Source: Panacagrimonas sp. (GTDB lineage Bacteria; Pseudomonadota; Gammaproteobacteria; Nevskiales; Nevskiaceae). Taken from it: DNA of 64,000 bases. Location of the stretch: the NCBI RefSeq assembly GCF_020697055.1, contig NZ_JAJFBP010000011.1:41524-105523 (forward strand), read 5' to 3'. Position numbers and translations under genes: made by a program. A model generated the notes under the pieces. That model was not told the DNA's origin, did no database searches, and was given only the letters and a program-made list of their open reading frames with translations. This document shows, in pieces, positions 41,004-51,196 of this stretch. Numbering within the stretch: position 1 is the stretch's first letter; each line of letters opens with the position of its first letter.

Positions 41004-42029
41004 CTAAAGGGCGCCGCCAAGCCAGCGTTGCAGCGCAAACGGCGGAATCATACCGTCGTCGACGACGAAATCGGCCTGCGGCCTGCCCCAAACCAGGCGA
41101 TGGTACGTAACGCCCCACTCGCCGAGCCGCCGCGTCACCGGGTCCGTGGCCGCGGTGCCGGCCTCCCCGCAGCAGTGGACCACCACGGTGTTGCCCAGGG
41201 CGTGCAGGCGGTTCAGCACCGAGATCGCGCCCGGATTGGGCAGCGCATTTGCCAGATCGCCCTCCGTGCCCTGGGCCACGAGCGCGCCCAGGCTGAACAC
41301 GAACGTCTTGCCGCGCGGTGGCGCGCCGTCGGCATTCCACGCCGCGGCCGCGAAATCGAACTCCGTGTCGATGTCGTGGATGTCCGACATCCGGTAGGGA
41401 AGGATGCGCGACCCCGTCATCGAGCGCGCGTTCATGACGACTTCCGCGCGGACGACGTCGATGGCGGCGTTCTGGAGGTAGACCGTGGGCAGCGCCTGGC
41501 GGGCCAGGTTGTGCGCCTCCGGGATTCCGCTTTCCAGCAAGGGACGCAGCAGGCCCGAGGGCTCGTCCAGCCGCCACATCTTGTAGGGCGTGTGCGGGGC
41601 GGGCGCGACCGAGCGCACCGAGTCGACGTCCGGGCGCGCCAGCAGCAGCTCGACGGCGCCTTCGATGTCCGCCACGGTGCGCAGGGGGTAGGTCGGCCTC
41701 AGGTGCAGGCACAGCTCTGGCCGATAGCCCTCGTTTTGCTGCAGCCAGTCCAGCGCGTGCACGAAGACCTCGATGTCGGTCGACAGGTCCTGCGCGATCG
41801 CGTCGGGCCGCAGGAACGGCACGTCGGCGCCCGCATCGCGCGCGATGCGCGCGTACTCGGCGCTGTCGGTGGAGACCAGCACGCGATCCACGTTACCCGC
41901 CGCCAGGCCCTGCTCGATGCTGTGCGCAATGAGCGGCTTGCCGCGGAACAGGCGGATGTTCTTGTGGGGGACGCTCTTGGAGCCGCTGCGCGCGGGGATG
42001 ATGGCCAGCACGCCCTGGCGTTGCGGCAT
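41004..42029 (-). CDS. CMP-nonulosonate cytidylyltransferase fused to degenerate HAD domain
   Basis: A 341-residue protein from ATG 42029. Residues 1-235 are a CMP-NeuAc-type synthetase: IIPARSGSKSVPHKNIRLFRGKPLI (a Ser replaces the usual Gly), STDSAEYARIA and LRPTYPLR. Residues 241-341 resemble small sugar-phosphate HAD proteins (NPGAISVLNRLHALGNTVVV, FVVDDGMI), but the catalytic Asp-x-Asp box reads FSLGAL, so the domain is likely inactive. It lies 25 bp before the NeuB-like gene and 5 bp after the esterase; a three-gene operon is likely. Confidence 0.85.
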   Translation of the reverse strand: MPQRQGVLAIIPARSGSKSVPHKNIRLFRGKPLIAHSIEQGLAAGNVDRVLVSTDSAEYARIARDAGADVPFLRPDAIAQDLSTDIEVFVHALDWLQQNEGYRPELCLHLRPTYPLRTVADIEGAVELLLARPDVDSVRSVAPAPHTPYKMWRLDEPSGLLRPLLESGIPEAHNLARQALPTVYLQNAAIDVVRAEVVMNARSMTGSRILPYRMSDIHDIDTEFDFAAAAWNADGAPPRGKTFVFSLGALVAQGTEGDLANALPNPGAISVLNRLHALGNTVVVHCCGEAGTAATDPVTRRLGEWGVTYHRLVWGRPQADFVVDDGMIPPFALQRWLGGAL

Positions 42030-42034
42030 CGACA

Positions 42035-42721
42035 CTACCGGGATTCCGCGCCCGGACCCGGCAGGCGCTCGCGCAGCCAGCTGCCGATCCGCTCGATCTC
42101 GTCCTCGCAGACCTCGTGGGCCATCGGGTACTCGTGCCACTCGACCTCGTGGCCCAGCGCCACCAGCCGGTCGCGGCTGGTCTGGCCGATCTCCAGGCCC
42201 AGGATCGCGTCGTACTGGCCGTGGCACATCAGGATCGGTATCCGGCGGTTGGCGGGACTGGCCTCGCGCGCCAGGTCGTCGGCCAGCGGCAGGTAGGTCG
42301 ACAGCGCCAGCACGCCGGCCAGCGGTTCGGGATAGCGCAGCGCAGTGTGCAGCGCGATCGTGCCGCCCTGCGAGAAGCCCGCGATCACGATGCGCGTGGT
42401 CTCGACGCGTTGTTCGGCGATCAGTTTTCGCATACGGGCCTCCGATTCACGGATGCCCTTTTCGTCGACCTTGCCGGCCCGATCCAGCGAGACGATGTCG
42501 TACCAGGCACGCATCGGCATGCCGGCGTTGAGCGTCACGGGCCGCACCGGCGCATGCGGGAACACGAAGCGGATGCCGGCGTCCGCCGGCAGACCCAGGT
42601 CGGACACGATCGGCACGAAGTCGTAGCCGTCGGCGCCCAGGCCGTGCATCCAGATCACGCTGGCGCGCGGCTTGCCCGCGGGTTCGATGGTGACGGCGGT
42701 ATCGGTTTCGACGAGCTTCAC
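42035..42721 (-). CDS. Carboxylesterase/phospholipase of the EstB/APT1 group
   Basis: A 228-residue alpha/beta hydrolase. The triad is Ser117 (IAGFSQGG), Asp171 (CHGQYDAILG) and His202 (PMAHEV). The opening WMHGLGADGYDF and HAPVRPVTLNAGMPMRAWYD are characteristic of bacterial carboxylesterases related to acyl-protein thioesterases. Its stop is 5 bp from the NeuA-like start, so it is the first gene of that operon. No signal peptide. The link to nonulosonate synthesis may be only transcriptional. Confidence 0.92.
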   Translation of the reverse strand: MKLVETDTAVTIEPAGKPRASVIWMHGLGADGYDFVPIVSDLGLPADAGIRFVFPHAPVRPVTLNAGMPMRAWYDIVSLDRAGKVDEKGIRESEARMRKLIAEQRVETTRIVIAGFSQGGTIALHTALRYPEPLAGVLALSTYLPLADDLAREASPANRRIPILMCHGQYDAILGLEIGQTSRDRLVALGHEVEWHEYPMAHEVCEDEIERIGSWLRERLPGPGAESR

Positions 42722-42756
42722 GGCGGGCGGCGATCGGGGACGGGGCAGCGGGCGGA

Positions 42757-42762
42757 TAGAAT
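42757..42762 (+). promoter_or_regulatory. Candidate lptM-lysA promoter (-10)
   Basis: TAGAAT lies 61 bp before the lptM ATG; no good -35 is visible. The predicted start at about 42769 would place the GGATTCCCGC hairpin in the leader. Confidence 0.4.
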
Positions 42763-42775
42763 GCGCGGCACGTTA

Positions 42776-42803
42776 ATGGATTCCCGCCGGTGCGGGAACG
42801 ACG
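42776..42803. repeat. GGATTCCCGC...GCGGGAACGAC dispersed hairpin
   Basis: TTCCCGC (42781-42787) and GCGGGAA (42792-42798) form a perfect 7-bp stem with a CGGT loop, flanked by GGA and CGAC. It matches the common proteobacterial repeat motif GATTCCCGC-N-GCGGGAATGAC. It lies in the probable lptM leader. Confidence 0.6.
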
Positions 42804-42822
42804 CAACTTCCACTTGTTCCCC

Positions 42823-43104
42823 ATGCGACCACCCGCCGCCCGCTTCCGTTCGCGCTTGGCCTTGCCGTTGACGGCGGCCGCCGGTCTCCTGCTCGGGGCC
42901 TGCGGCCAATCGGGTGATCTGTACCGGCCCGACAAGAAGGCGCCGGCGAGCGCCGCGGCGCCCGCCGCGAGCAGTCCGGCCGCGCAGCCGGCAACCGAGG
43001 AAGAAAACAAGGACAAGGACAAGGAATCGGAGGAGGCCACCCCGGCAACGGCGCCGCCGCCGGCCACGACGACTTCGCCCTCGACGACGCCGACGACCCC
43101 GTGA
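42823..43104 (+). CDS. lptM: LptM (YifL)-like lipoprotein
   Basis: A 93-residue lipoprotein from ATG 42823 (a GTG at 42790 is possible). The signal ends LLLGACGQSGDLYRPD, with Cys27 lipidated. The CGQxGxLYxP motif is that of LptM, which helps LptD oxidative maturation. The rest is a low-complexity Pro/Ala/Thr/Glu tail with no fold, longer than in E. coli. It is coupled to lysA by a GTGA overlap, which is the usual yifL-lysA neighbourhood. Confidence 0.88.
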   Translation: MRPPAARFRSRLALPLTAAAGLLLGACGQSGDLYRPDKKAPASAAAPAASSPAAQPATEEENKDKDKESEEATPATAPPPATTTSPSTTPTTP

Positions 43105-44354
43105 GCGACCATTTCCTGCGCCGCGGCGGCGAGCTGTTCGCCGAGGACGTTCCGCTGTCCGAGATCGCCCGGCGTTTCGGCACGCCGACGTACGTCTATT
43201 CGCGCGCCACGCTGGAACGCCATTACCGCGCCTTCGACCAGGCGCTGGCCTCGGTGCCGCACCAGGTCTGCTACGCGGTGAAGGCGAATTCCAATCTGGC
43301 GGTGCTGGGCGTGCTCGCGCGTCTGGGCAGCGGCTTCGACATCGTCTCGGCCGGCGAGCTGCGGCGCGTGCTCGCGGCCGGCGGCGATCCGGCCAAGGTC
43401 GTGTTCTCGGGCGTGGGCAAGACTGCCGACGAACTGCGCTTCGCGCTCGAGCGCGGCGTCGGCACGTTCAACGTCGAGTCCGAGTCCGAGCTGCGGCGGC
43501 TGAACGAGATCGCACATTCGATGGGGCTGCGCGCGGCCATCGCGCTGCGCGTGAATCCGGACGTCGACGCCAAGACGCATCCGTACATCTCCACCGGCCT
43601 GAAGCAGAACAAGTTCGGCGTGGACCTCGCGACCGCCGAGCGCCTGTATCTGGAAGCCGCATCGATGCCCGGCATCGCGGTGAGCGGCATCGCCAGCCAC
43701 ATCGGCTCGCAGCTGCTCGACGTCTCGCCCTACCTGGACGCGCTCGACCGCGTGCTGGCGCTGGTCGATCGTCTCGCCGCCAAGGGCGTGCATTTCGATC
43801 ATCTCGACGTCGGCGGCGGTCTGGGCGTGCGCTATCGCGACGAGACGCCCACCGAACCCGCCGACTGGGCCGGCGCGATCCTGCCCAAGCTCACCGGCCG
43901 CAAGCTCAAGGTCATGACCGAACCCGGCCGCGCCATCGCCGGCAATGCCGGTGTGCTGCTGATGCGCGTGGAGCTGATCAAGCGCGGCGAGGCAAAGCAC
44001 TTTGCGGTGGTGGATGCGGCGATGAACGACCTGCTTCGTCCTTCGCTGTACCAGGCGTGGATGGACATCGTGCCGGTGCGCGATGCGCCAGACGCGACGG
44101 CGCAGACGTACGACGTGGTGGGCCCGGTGTGCGAGACCGGTGACTGGCTCGGCAAGGATCGCGAGCTGGCGATCGTCGAGGGCGATCTGCTCGCGGTGCG
44201 CACCGCCGGTGCCTACGGCTTCGTGATGTCGAGCAACTACAACACGCGCGGCCGCGCCGCCGAGGTGATGGTCGACGGCGATCGCGCCGTGCTGGTGCGT
44301 GCGCGCGAGACGTTCGACGATCTCGTGCGCGGCGAGCGCCTGCTCGACGGCTGA
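43101..44354 (+). CDS. lysA: Diaminopimelate decarboxylase
   Basis: A 417-residue PLP enzyme making lysine from meso-diaminopimelate. PLP Lys61 is in CYAVKANSN; VNPDVDAKTHPYISTGLKQNKFG, HIGSQ, GGGLGVRY and EPGR follow, and the active-site Cys is in VGPVCETGDW. The start is GTG (MSDHFLRRGGELF) overlapping the lptM stop. A LysE-type exporter follows 24 bp later, which makes a small lysine supply-and-export group. Confidence 0.97.
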   Translation: MSDHFLRRGGELFAEDVPLSEIARRFGTPTYVYSRATLERHYRAFDQALASVPHQVCYAVKANSNLAVLGVLARLGSGFDIVSAGELRRVLAAGGDPAKVVFSGVGKTADELRFALERGVGTFNVESESELRRLNEIAHSMGLRAAIALRVNPDVDAKTHPYISTGLKQNKFGVDLATAERLYLEAASMPGIAVSGIASHIGSQLLDVSPYLDALDRVLALVDRLAAKGVHFDHLDVGGGLGVRYRDETPTEPADWAGAILPKLTGRKLKVMTEPGRAIAGNAGVLLMRVELIKRGEAKHFAVVDAAMNDLLRPSLYQAWMDIVPVRDAPDATAQTYDVVGPVCETGDWLGKDRELAIVEGDLLAVRTAGAYGFVMSSNYNTRGRAAEVMVDGDRAVLVRARETFDDLVRGERLLDG

Positions 44355-44378
44355 CGGATCGCGCCGCCCGGCGTCGCG

Positions 44379-45047
44379 ATGGAGCCCAATCTCGGACCCG
44401 GCGGCATCGCGGGCTTGTTCGGTGCGATGGCGGTGCTGGCGGCGCTGCCCAGTACCAGCGTGCTGGTGGTGACCGCGCAGGCGGCCGCGCACGGCTTTCG
44501 CCATGGCGCGAGCGTCGCGGCCGGCGTCGTGATCGGCGATCTGGTCTACATCCTGGTGGCGTTCTTCGGGCTGCAGCTGCTCGTCGGCGCCCTGGGCGGC
44601 GTGACCGACGCGATCCGCTATCTCGGCGGCGTGTACCTGCTGTGGTTCGCGCTGCGCCTGTGGCGGTCGCCCGCACCCTCGATCGATGGCGACGACGATG
44701 ACGACGCGTCCGCACCGTCGATGTATTCGGGCTTCGTCACCGGCTTGCTGATCACGCTGGGCGATCAGAAAGCCGTGCTGTTCTATCTCGGTTTCCTGCC
44801 GGCCTTCGTCGACGTTGCACGGATCGGCATCGCGGACGCCGCCGTCGTGGCGCTGGTCGCGGTGGTCGCGGTCGGCGGCGTGAAGCTGATCTACGCGGCG
44901 CTCGCCGGACGTACGCGCGGCGTGTTCGGATCGCGTGCGGGCCGCGTGCTGAACCGGATCGCCGCCGTGGTCATGGCCGGCGTCGGTGTGCTGCTGCTCG
45001 CCGGTACGTTTCTGTCATCCTCGGTGTCCGTTCTGCCTCCCGACTAG
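44379..45047 (+). CDS. LysE/RhtB-family amino-acid exporter
   Basis: A 222-residue protein with five to six membrane helices. LysE-type features are PSTSVLVVTAQAAAHGFRHGASVAAGVVIGD and GVYLLWFALRLW. A hydrophilic acidic loop (DGDDDDDAS) between helices 3 and 4 is exaggerated. Placement after lysA suggests lysine or a related amino acid as substrate, but the RhtB side of the family exports homoserine or threonine too. Confidence 0.9.
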   Translation: MEPNLGPGGIAGLFGAMAVLAALPSTSVLVVTAQAAAHGFRHGASVAAGVVIGDLVYILVAFFGLQLLVGALGGVTDAIRYLGGVYLLWFALRLWRSPAPSIDGDDDDDASAPSMYSGFVTGLLITLGDQKAVLFYLGFLPAFVDVARIGIADAAVVALVAVVAVGGVKLIYAALAGRTRGVFGSRAGRVLNRIAAVVMAGVGVLLLAGTFLSSSVSVLPPD

Positions 45048-45061
45048 TCGACGAGAGACAC

Positions 45062-47809
<2,748 letters not shown>

Positions 47810-47831
47810 TGTCGGCCGTCTTGATGCGCTG

Positions 47832-47948
47832 CGAAAAAAATTTCGAACAATAAATCGCGACCGCTCAGTGGCTTGGAGCCCGCGCGAAATTTTTTCGGAC
47901 TTCGGCGAAATTTTCTCGAAACTTTTTCCGCGCAGCGCTGCTCTATAT
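47832..47948 (+). promoter_or_regulatory. AT-rich region with CGAAA-TTTT-CG repeats and sRNA promoter
   Basis: Three 13-14-bp units of form CGAAA(T/A)nTTTCG occur at 47832-47845 (inverted), 47885-47897 and 47906-47918, in an AT-rich stretch unlike the surrounding DNA. A TATAT -10 box follows at about 47944-47948. The repeats could be operator or UP-element sites for the downstream RNA. No -35 of good quality is visible. Confidence 0.5.
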
Positions 47949-47954
47949 CCCCGA

Positions 47955-48068
47955 GTGACGGACCTCCCTTCCTCACTCCCCGCCTCTACTCCCTGGGCGG
48001 GTCCGGCATCCCCAAGCCGGAGCAAGCTGCCCCGACGGATTTCCCCGATCCGTCGGGGCTTTTCTTTT
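47955..48068 (+). ncRNA. Small RNA between polA and ysxC, sX13-like with C-rich loops
   Basis: About 114 nt from the predicted start to the terminator. It has a C/U-rich single-stranded 5' part, then three stem-loops: CCCGCC/GGCGGG (47979-47984 with 47996-48001, loop with CTCCC), TCCGGC/GCCGGA (48002-48007 with 48016-48021, loop ATCCCCAA) and the 12-bp terminator stem whose loop is TTCCCCG. Repeated CCCC loops are the hallmark of Xanthomonas sX13, which as I recall also lies next to polA; Spot 42 and ErsA share this locus elsewhere. No good ORF is present. Confidence 0.75.
48029..48068 (+). terminator. Intrinsic terminator of the polA-ysxC sRNA
   Basis: A perfect 12-bp stem (GCCCCGACGGAT, 48029-48040, with 48048-48059) with a 7-nt loop is followed by a T-rich run, TTTTCTTTT. 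It ends 16 bp before the convergent ysxC stop. Confidence 0.92.
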
Positions 48069-48083
48069 GTGCGCCGAAACGTC

Positions 48084-48722
48084 CTACGACTCCGAGCGCG
48101 GGGTCGTCAGCAACGTCGTCAGCGCGACGCGCGCTTCATCGACGCCACGGTGCGACAGCGAGGAGAACAGCTGTACCCCCGCGGTGACGCCCAGCTGCGC
48201 GATGTCGCGCCGGACCTCCAGCAGCGTCTTCGAGGCGGCGCCGTGCCCGAGCTTGTCGGCCTTGGTGAGCAGGACGTGACAGGCGCGTCCGGCGACGGCG
48301 ATCCAGGCCAGCATCTGGCGGTCGTGGTCGGTCAGCGGATGGCGGCAATCCATGATCAGCACGAGCCCGTGAAGGTTGGGTCGCTGCTCGACGAAACGTC
48401 CGACCATGCGCGCCCAATCCTTGCGGGTGCGCTCGGGCACGTCGGCGTAACCGTAGCCGGGCAGGTCGACGAGGCGGCCCGATCCTTCCGGAAGCTCGAA
48501 CAGGTTGATCAGCTGGGTGCGGCCCGGCGTCTTGCTGACGCGCGCCAGGGCCTTCTGTCCGCACAGCGCGTTGAGCGCACTGGACTTGCCGGAATTGGAG
48601 CGGCCCGCAAAGGCGAGTTCGGCGGTGGCATCGCGCGGGCACTGGTCGAGGCTCGCGCAGGACATCAGAAACTGCGCCTGCTGGAACGGATTGGGAGGGG
48701 TGGAACCGGTGGGGTTCAGCAT
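48084..48722 (-). CDS. ysxC: YsxC/EngB ribosome-biogenesis GTPase
   Basis: A 212-residue GTPase from ATG 48722 (MLNPTGSTPPNPF). G1 GRSNSGKSS, G3 LVDLPGYGYADVP and G4 LLTKADKL are complete; family members act in large-subunit assembly. The position after polA and before cytochrome c4 is conserved across gammaproteobacteria. It is divergent from cytochrome c4 with 105 bp between starts. Confidence 0.95.
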   Translation of the reverse strand: MLNPTGSTPPNPFQQAQFLMSCASLDQCPRDATAELAFAGRSNSGKSSALNALCGQKALARVSKTPGRTQLINLFELPEGSGRLVDLPGYGYADVPERTRKDWARMVGRFVEQRPNLHGLVLIMDCRHPLTDHDRQMLAWIAVAGRACHVLLTKADKLGHGAASKTLLEVRRDIAQLGVTAGVQLFSSLSHRGVDEARVALTTLLTTPRSES

Positions 48723-48738
48723 CGACGGGTGCGACGTG

Positions 48739-48744
48739 TAAAAT
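48739..48744 (+). promoter_or_regulatory. Candidate cytochrome c4 promoter (-10)
   Basis: TAAAAT lies about 84 bp before the cytochrome c4 ATG in the ysxC-cytochrome gap; no strong -35 is seen. Confidence 0.4.
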
Positions 48745-48827
48745 CCGCGGTCACCATAAACGCTTGCGCGCGACACCTGCCAGCCCGGCGCGCTCGCACT
48801 TCAGCCTTCACCGGGAGCCAGCCTCAC

Positions 48828-49508
48828 ATGTCGACCGTCGTCCCTGGCCTGATTCGTGGTCTGATCGGCGCCTGCGCCTTGACTCTGTCCGTCTCTGCAT
48901 TCGCGGCCGAATCCGGCCATGCCGCGGAAGCGGCCCACGCGCCTGCCGGCCCCGCCTTCCTCAAGGGCGACGCCAAGGCGGGCGAGACCAAGGCCGGCGC
49001 CTGCGCGGCCTGCCACGGCCCGGCTGGAAACAGCGCCATGCCGGCCTGGCCGAAGCTCGCCGGGCAGGGCGCGCCGTATACCTACGCGCAGCTCAAGGCC
49101 TTCAAGGAAGGCAAGCGCGCCAACCCGATCATGCAGGCGCAGGCGGCGCCGCTGTCGGACCAGGACATGCAGGACCTCGCGGCCTACTTCGCCGCGCAGC
49201 CGGCTGCACCCGGGGTCGCCAGCAAGGACGCCGTCGCGGTCGCCGAGAAGCTGTATCGCGCCGGCAACGCCGAGAGCGGCGTCCCGGCCTGCGCCGCCTG
49301 TCATGGCCCGACCGGCGCCGGCAATCCGGCGGCGGGCTACCCGCGGGTCGGCGGCCAGCACGCCGACTACAACACCGCCCAGCTGACTGCGTACCGCAAA
49401 GGGGAACGCAAAGCGGGTGCGAACGGTCAGATCATGTCGGAAGTGGCCGCCAAGCTGACCGATGAGGAGATCGCGGCGCTGGCGTCCTATCTCAACGGCC
49501 TGCGCTGA
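48828..49508 (+). CDS. Diheme cytochrome c4
   Basis: A 226-residue periplasmic protein with a signal peptide (LIGACALTLSVSAFAAE). Two c-type heme sites have identical CAACH motifs at Cys59-Cys62-His63 and Cys155-Cys158-His159, each with a downstream Met in PIMQAQA and QIMSEVA as probable sixth ligands. The two halves are duplicated. ATG 48828 follows a GGGAG site. It passes electrons toward terminal oxidases. dsbA follows, as in Pseudomonas. Confidence 0.95.
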   Translation: MSTVVPGLIRGLIGACALTLSVSAFAAESGHAAEAAHAPAGPAFLKGDAKAGETKAGACAACHGPAGNSAMPAWPKLAGQGAPYTYAQLKAFKEGKRANPIMQAQAAPLSDQDMQDLAAYFAAQPAAPGVASKDAVAVAEKLYRAGNAESGVPACAACHGPTGAGNPAAGYPRVGGQHADYNTAQLTAYRKGERKAGANGQIMSEVAAKLTDEEIAALASYLNGLR

Positions 49509-49563
49509 TCGTTCTCAGCGCGGCCGGGGTCGACGTACCGTCACAGTCGAGGAACTTCAAACC

Positions 49564-50220
49564 ATGCGTGGTCCGATGCGGGCGCTCGTCGCCTCGCTGC
49601 TGTCCCTCTTCAGCCTCGCCTGCAGCGCCCAGAATGCGGGCGCCGCGTTCGAGGACGGCAAGCATTTCAAGACGGTCAAGACGGTGGTCAAGCCCACCGA
49701 TCCCAAGCGCATCGCCGTCGAGGAATTCTTCTGGTACGGCTGCCAGCACTGCTTCCACTTCGAACCCGAGATTTCGGGCTGGGTGAAGAAGAAGCCGGCG
49801 GACGTGGATTTCATCCGCGTGCCGGCCAGCCTGGGTCGCCCCGAAGGCATCGCGCACCAGAAGGCCTTCTACACGGCCGAGGCGCTGGGCGTGGGCGAGA
49901 AGATCCACAAGCCGTTGTTCGATGCCATCCACGAGAAGCACCAGCCGCTGGGAACGCAGGCCTCGCTGGCCGAGTTCTTCAACGCCCAGGTGGGCGTGCT
50001 GCCGGACGTCTTCAACAGCACCTTCACCGGCTTCGCGGTGGACAGCCGCGTGCGGCGCGCCGAACAGCTCGGCAAGGACTACATGATCTTCAGCGTCCCC
50101 ACGATCGTGGTCGGCGGCAAGTACCAGACCACGGCGCAGATGGCCGGAGGCACGTACGCCAAGATGATCGAAGTGGTCGACTACCTGGTCGAGAAAGTGC
50201 GCAAGGAGCGCAAGGGCTGA
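49564..50220 (+). CDS. dsbA: Thiol:disulfide interchange protein DsbA
   Basis: A 218-residue periplasmic oxidase that introduces disulfides in exported proteins. After a signal peptide (LVASLLSLFSLACSAQNAGA) the thioredoxin fold has the active site FFWYGCQHC (Cys60, Cys63) and the cis-Pro loop SVPTIVV. ATG 49564 follows a GAGGAA site. Its CQHC dipeptide differs from the CPHC of E. coli DsbA and would alter redox potential. The order cytochrome c4-dsbA is conserved. Confidence 0.95.
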   Translation: MRGPMRALVASLLSLFSLACSAQNAGAAFEDGKHFKTVKTVVKPTDPKRIAVEEFFWYGCQHCFHFEPEISGWVKKKPADVDFIRVPASLGRPEGIAHQKAFYTAEALGVGEKIHKPLFDAIHEKHQPLGTQASLAEFFNAQVGVLPDVFNSTFTGFAVDSRVRRAEQLGKDYMIFSVPTIVVGGKYQTTAQMAGGTYAKMIEVVDYLVEKVRKERKG

Positions 50221-50240
50221 AGCCCGCTCGAGGCGTCCGG

Positions 50241-51158
50241 ATGAAATCCCGATACGCCCGGCTCCTGGCCGGGCTTTTCATTTTCACGACATCGGCCGTC
50301 GCGGATTCCGCGGCGCTGACCCCGCTGGCCTCGGTGGAGCGGGCCTGCGAGCGCATCGGCACACGGCTCAAGGACGTCGGCGTCCAGACCTGCCTGGACG
50401 CGGGGCTGATCGCCGGCGAGGGCGCGACCCATCGCGGCATGCCGATGATGTATCGCGACTACCTGCCCGGGACGAGCCGGCGCACGCCGTTCCGCGTGAT
50501 GCTGATCGGCGGCATCCACGGTGACGAGCTCAGCTCGGTGGCGATCTCGTTCCAATGGATGAAGAAGCTCGCATCCGAGCGCCTGCAGCCATTCCATTGG
50601 CGCGTGGTGCCGTGCGCGAATCCCGACGGACTGCTGGTCGATGCGGCGACACGCACCAACGCCCGCGGTGTGGATCTCAATCGAAACTTCGCCACGCCCG
50701 ATTGGGACGCCAAGGCGCTGGAGCGCTGGCGCAAGGTCACCCGCTACGACCCGCGGCGCTTCCCGGGCTCGGCCGCCGCCTCCGAGTACGAGACGCGCTG
50801 GCTGATGAACCAGATCCAGGAATTCCGTCCCGACGCGATCGTCTCGATCCACGCGCCCTGGGGTGTGCTCGATTACGACGGTCCGCTCGATCCGCCGCAG
50901 CGCTTCGGCTACCTGCGCCTGCAGCCGCTGGGCATCTATCCGGGTTCGCTGGGCAACTACGCCGGCGTGGTGCTGCGCCTGCCGACGATCACGCTCGAGC
51001 TGCCACACGCCGAGGCGATGCCGACCAACGCGCAGTCGCAGCGCATCTGGGCGGACATGCTCGGCTGGCTGGAGCGAAATCTGCCGAACAGCGAGCCGCC
51101 GCTGTTCCAGCGGCTCGGTGATTCGCACTGGGTGCTGCGCGCACCGAAAGCGCCGTAG
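50241..51158 (+). CDS. M14-family zinc carboxypeptidase, MpaA-like
   Basis: A 305-residue exported protein with a signal peptide (LLAGLFIFTTSAVADSA). Zinc ligands are His93 and Glu96 (GGIHGDELSS) and His204 (VSIHAPWG); Arg148 (VDLNRNF) binds the carboxylate, and Glu253 (TLELPHAEAM) is catalytic. This is the murein-peptide amidase/MpaA-like subgroup that cuts peptidoglycan peptides. It starts 20 bp after dsbA and may be cotranscribed. A Cys pair (C36, C51) near the N-terminus could be a DsbA substrate. Confidence 0.88.
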   Translation: MKSRYARLLAGLFIFTTSAVADSAALTPLASVERACERIGTRLKDVGVQTCLDAGLIAGEGATHRGMPMMYRDYLPGTSRRTPFRVMLIGGIHGDELSSVAISFQWMKKLASERLQPFHWRVVPCANPDGLLVDAATRTNARGVDLNRNFATPDWDAKALERWRKVTRYDPRRFPGSAAASEYETRWLMNQIQEFRPDAIVSIHAPWGVLDYDGPLDPPQRFGYLRLQPLGIYPGSLGNYAGVVLRLPTITLELPHAEAMPTNAQSQRIWADMLGWLERNLPNSEPPLFQRLGDSHWVLRAPKAP

Positions 51159-51196
51159 GGCGGCAAAGCGGCCGCTTGCGGCGGCGCGTCCCCGCA

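Noticed and set aside
47955..48068. Calling the RNA Spot 42
   Set aside because: Same locus, but the C-rich loops and stems do not look like Spot 42; sX13-like is a closer fit.
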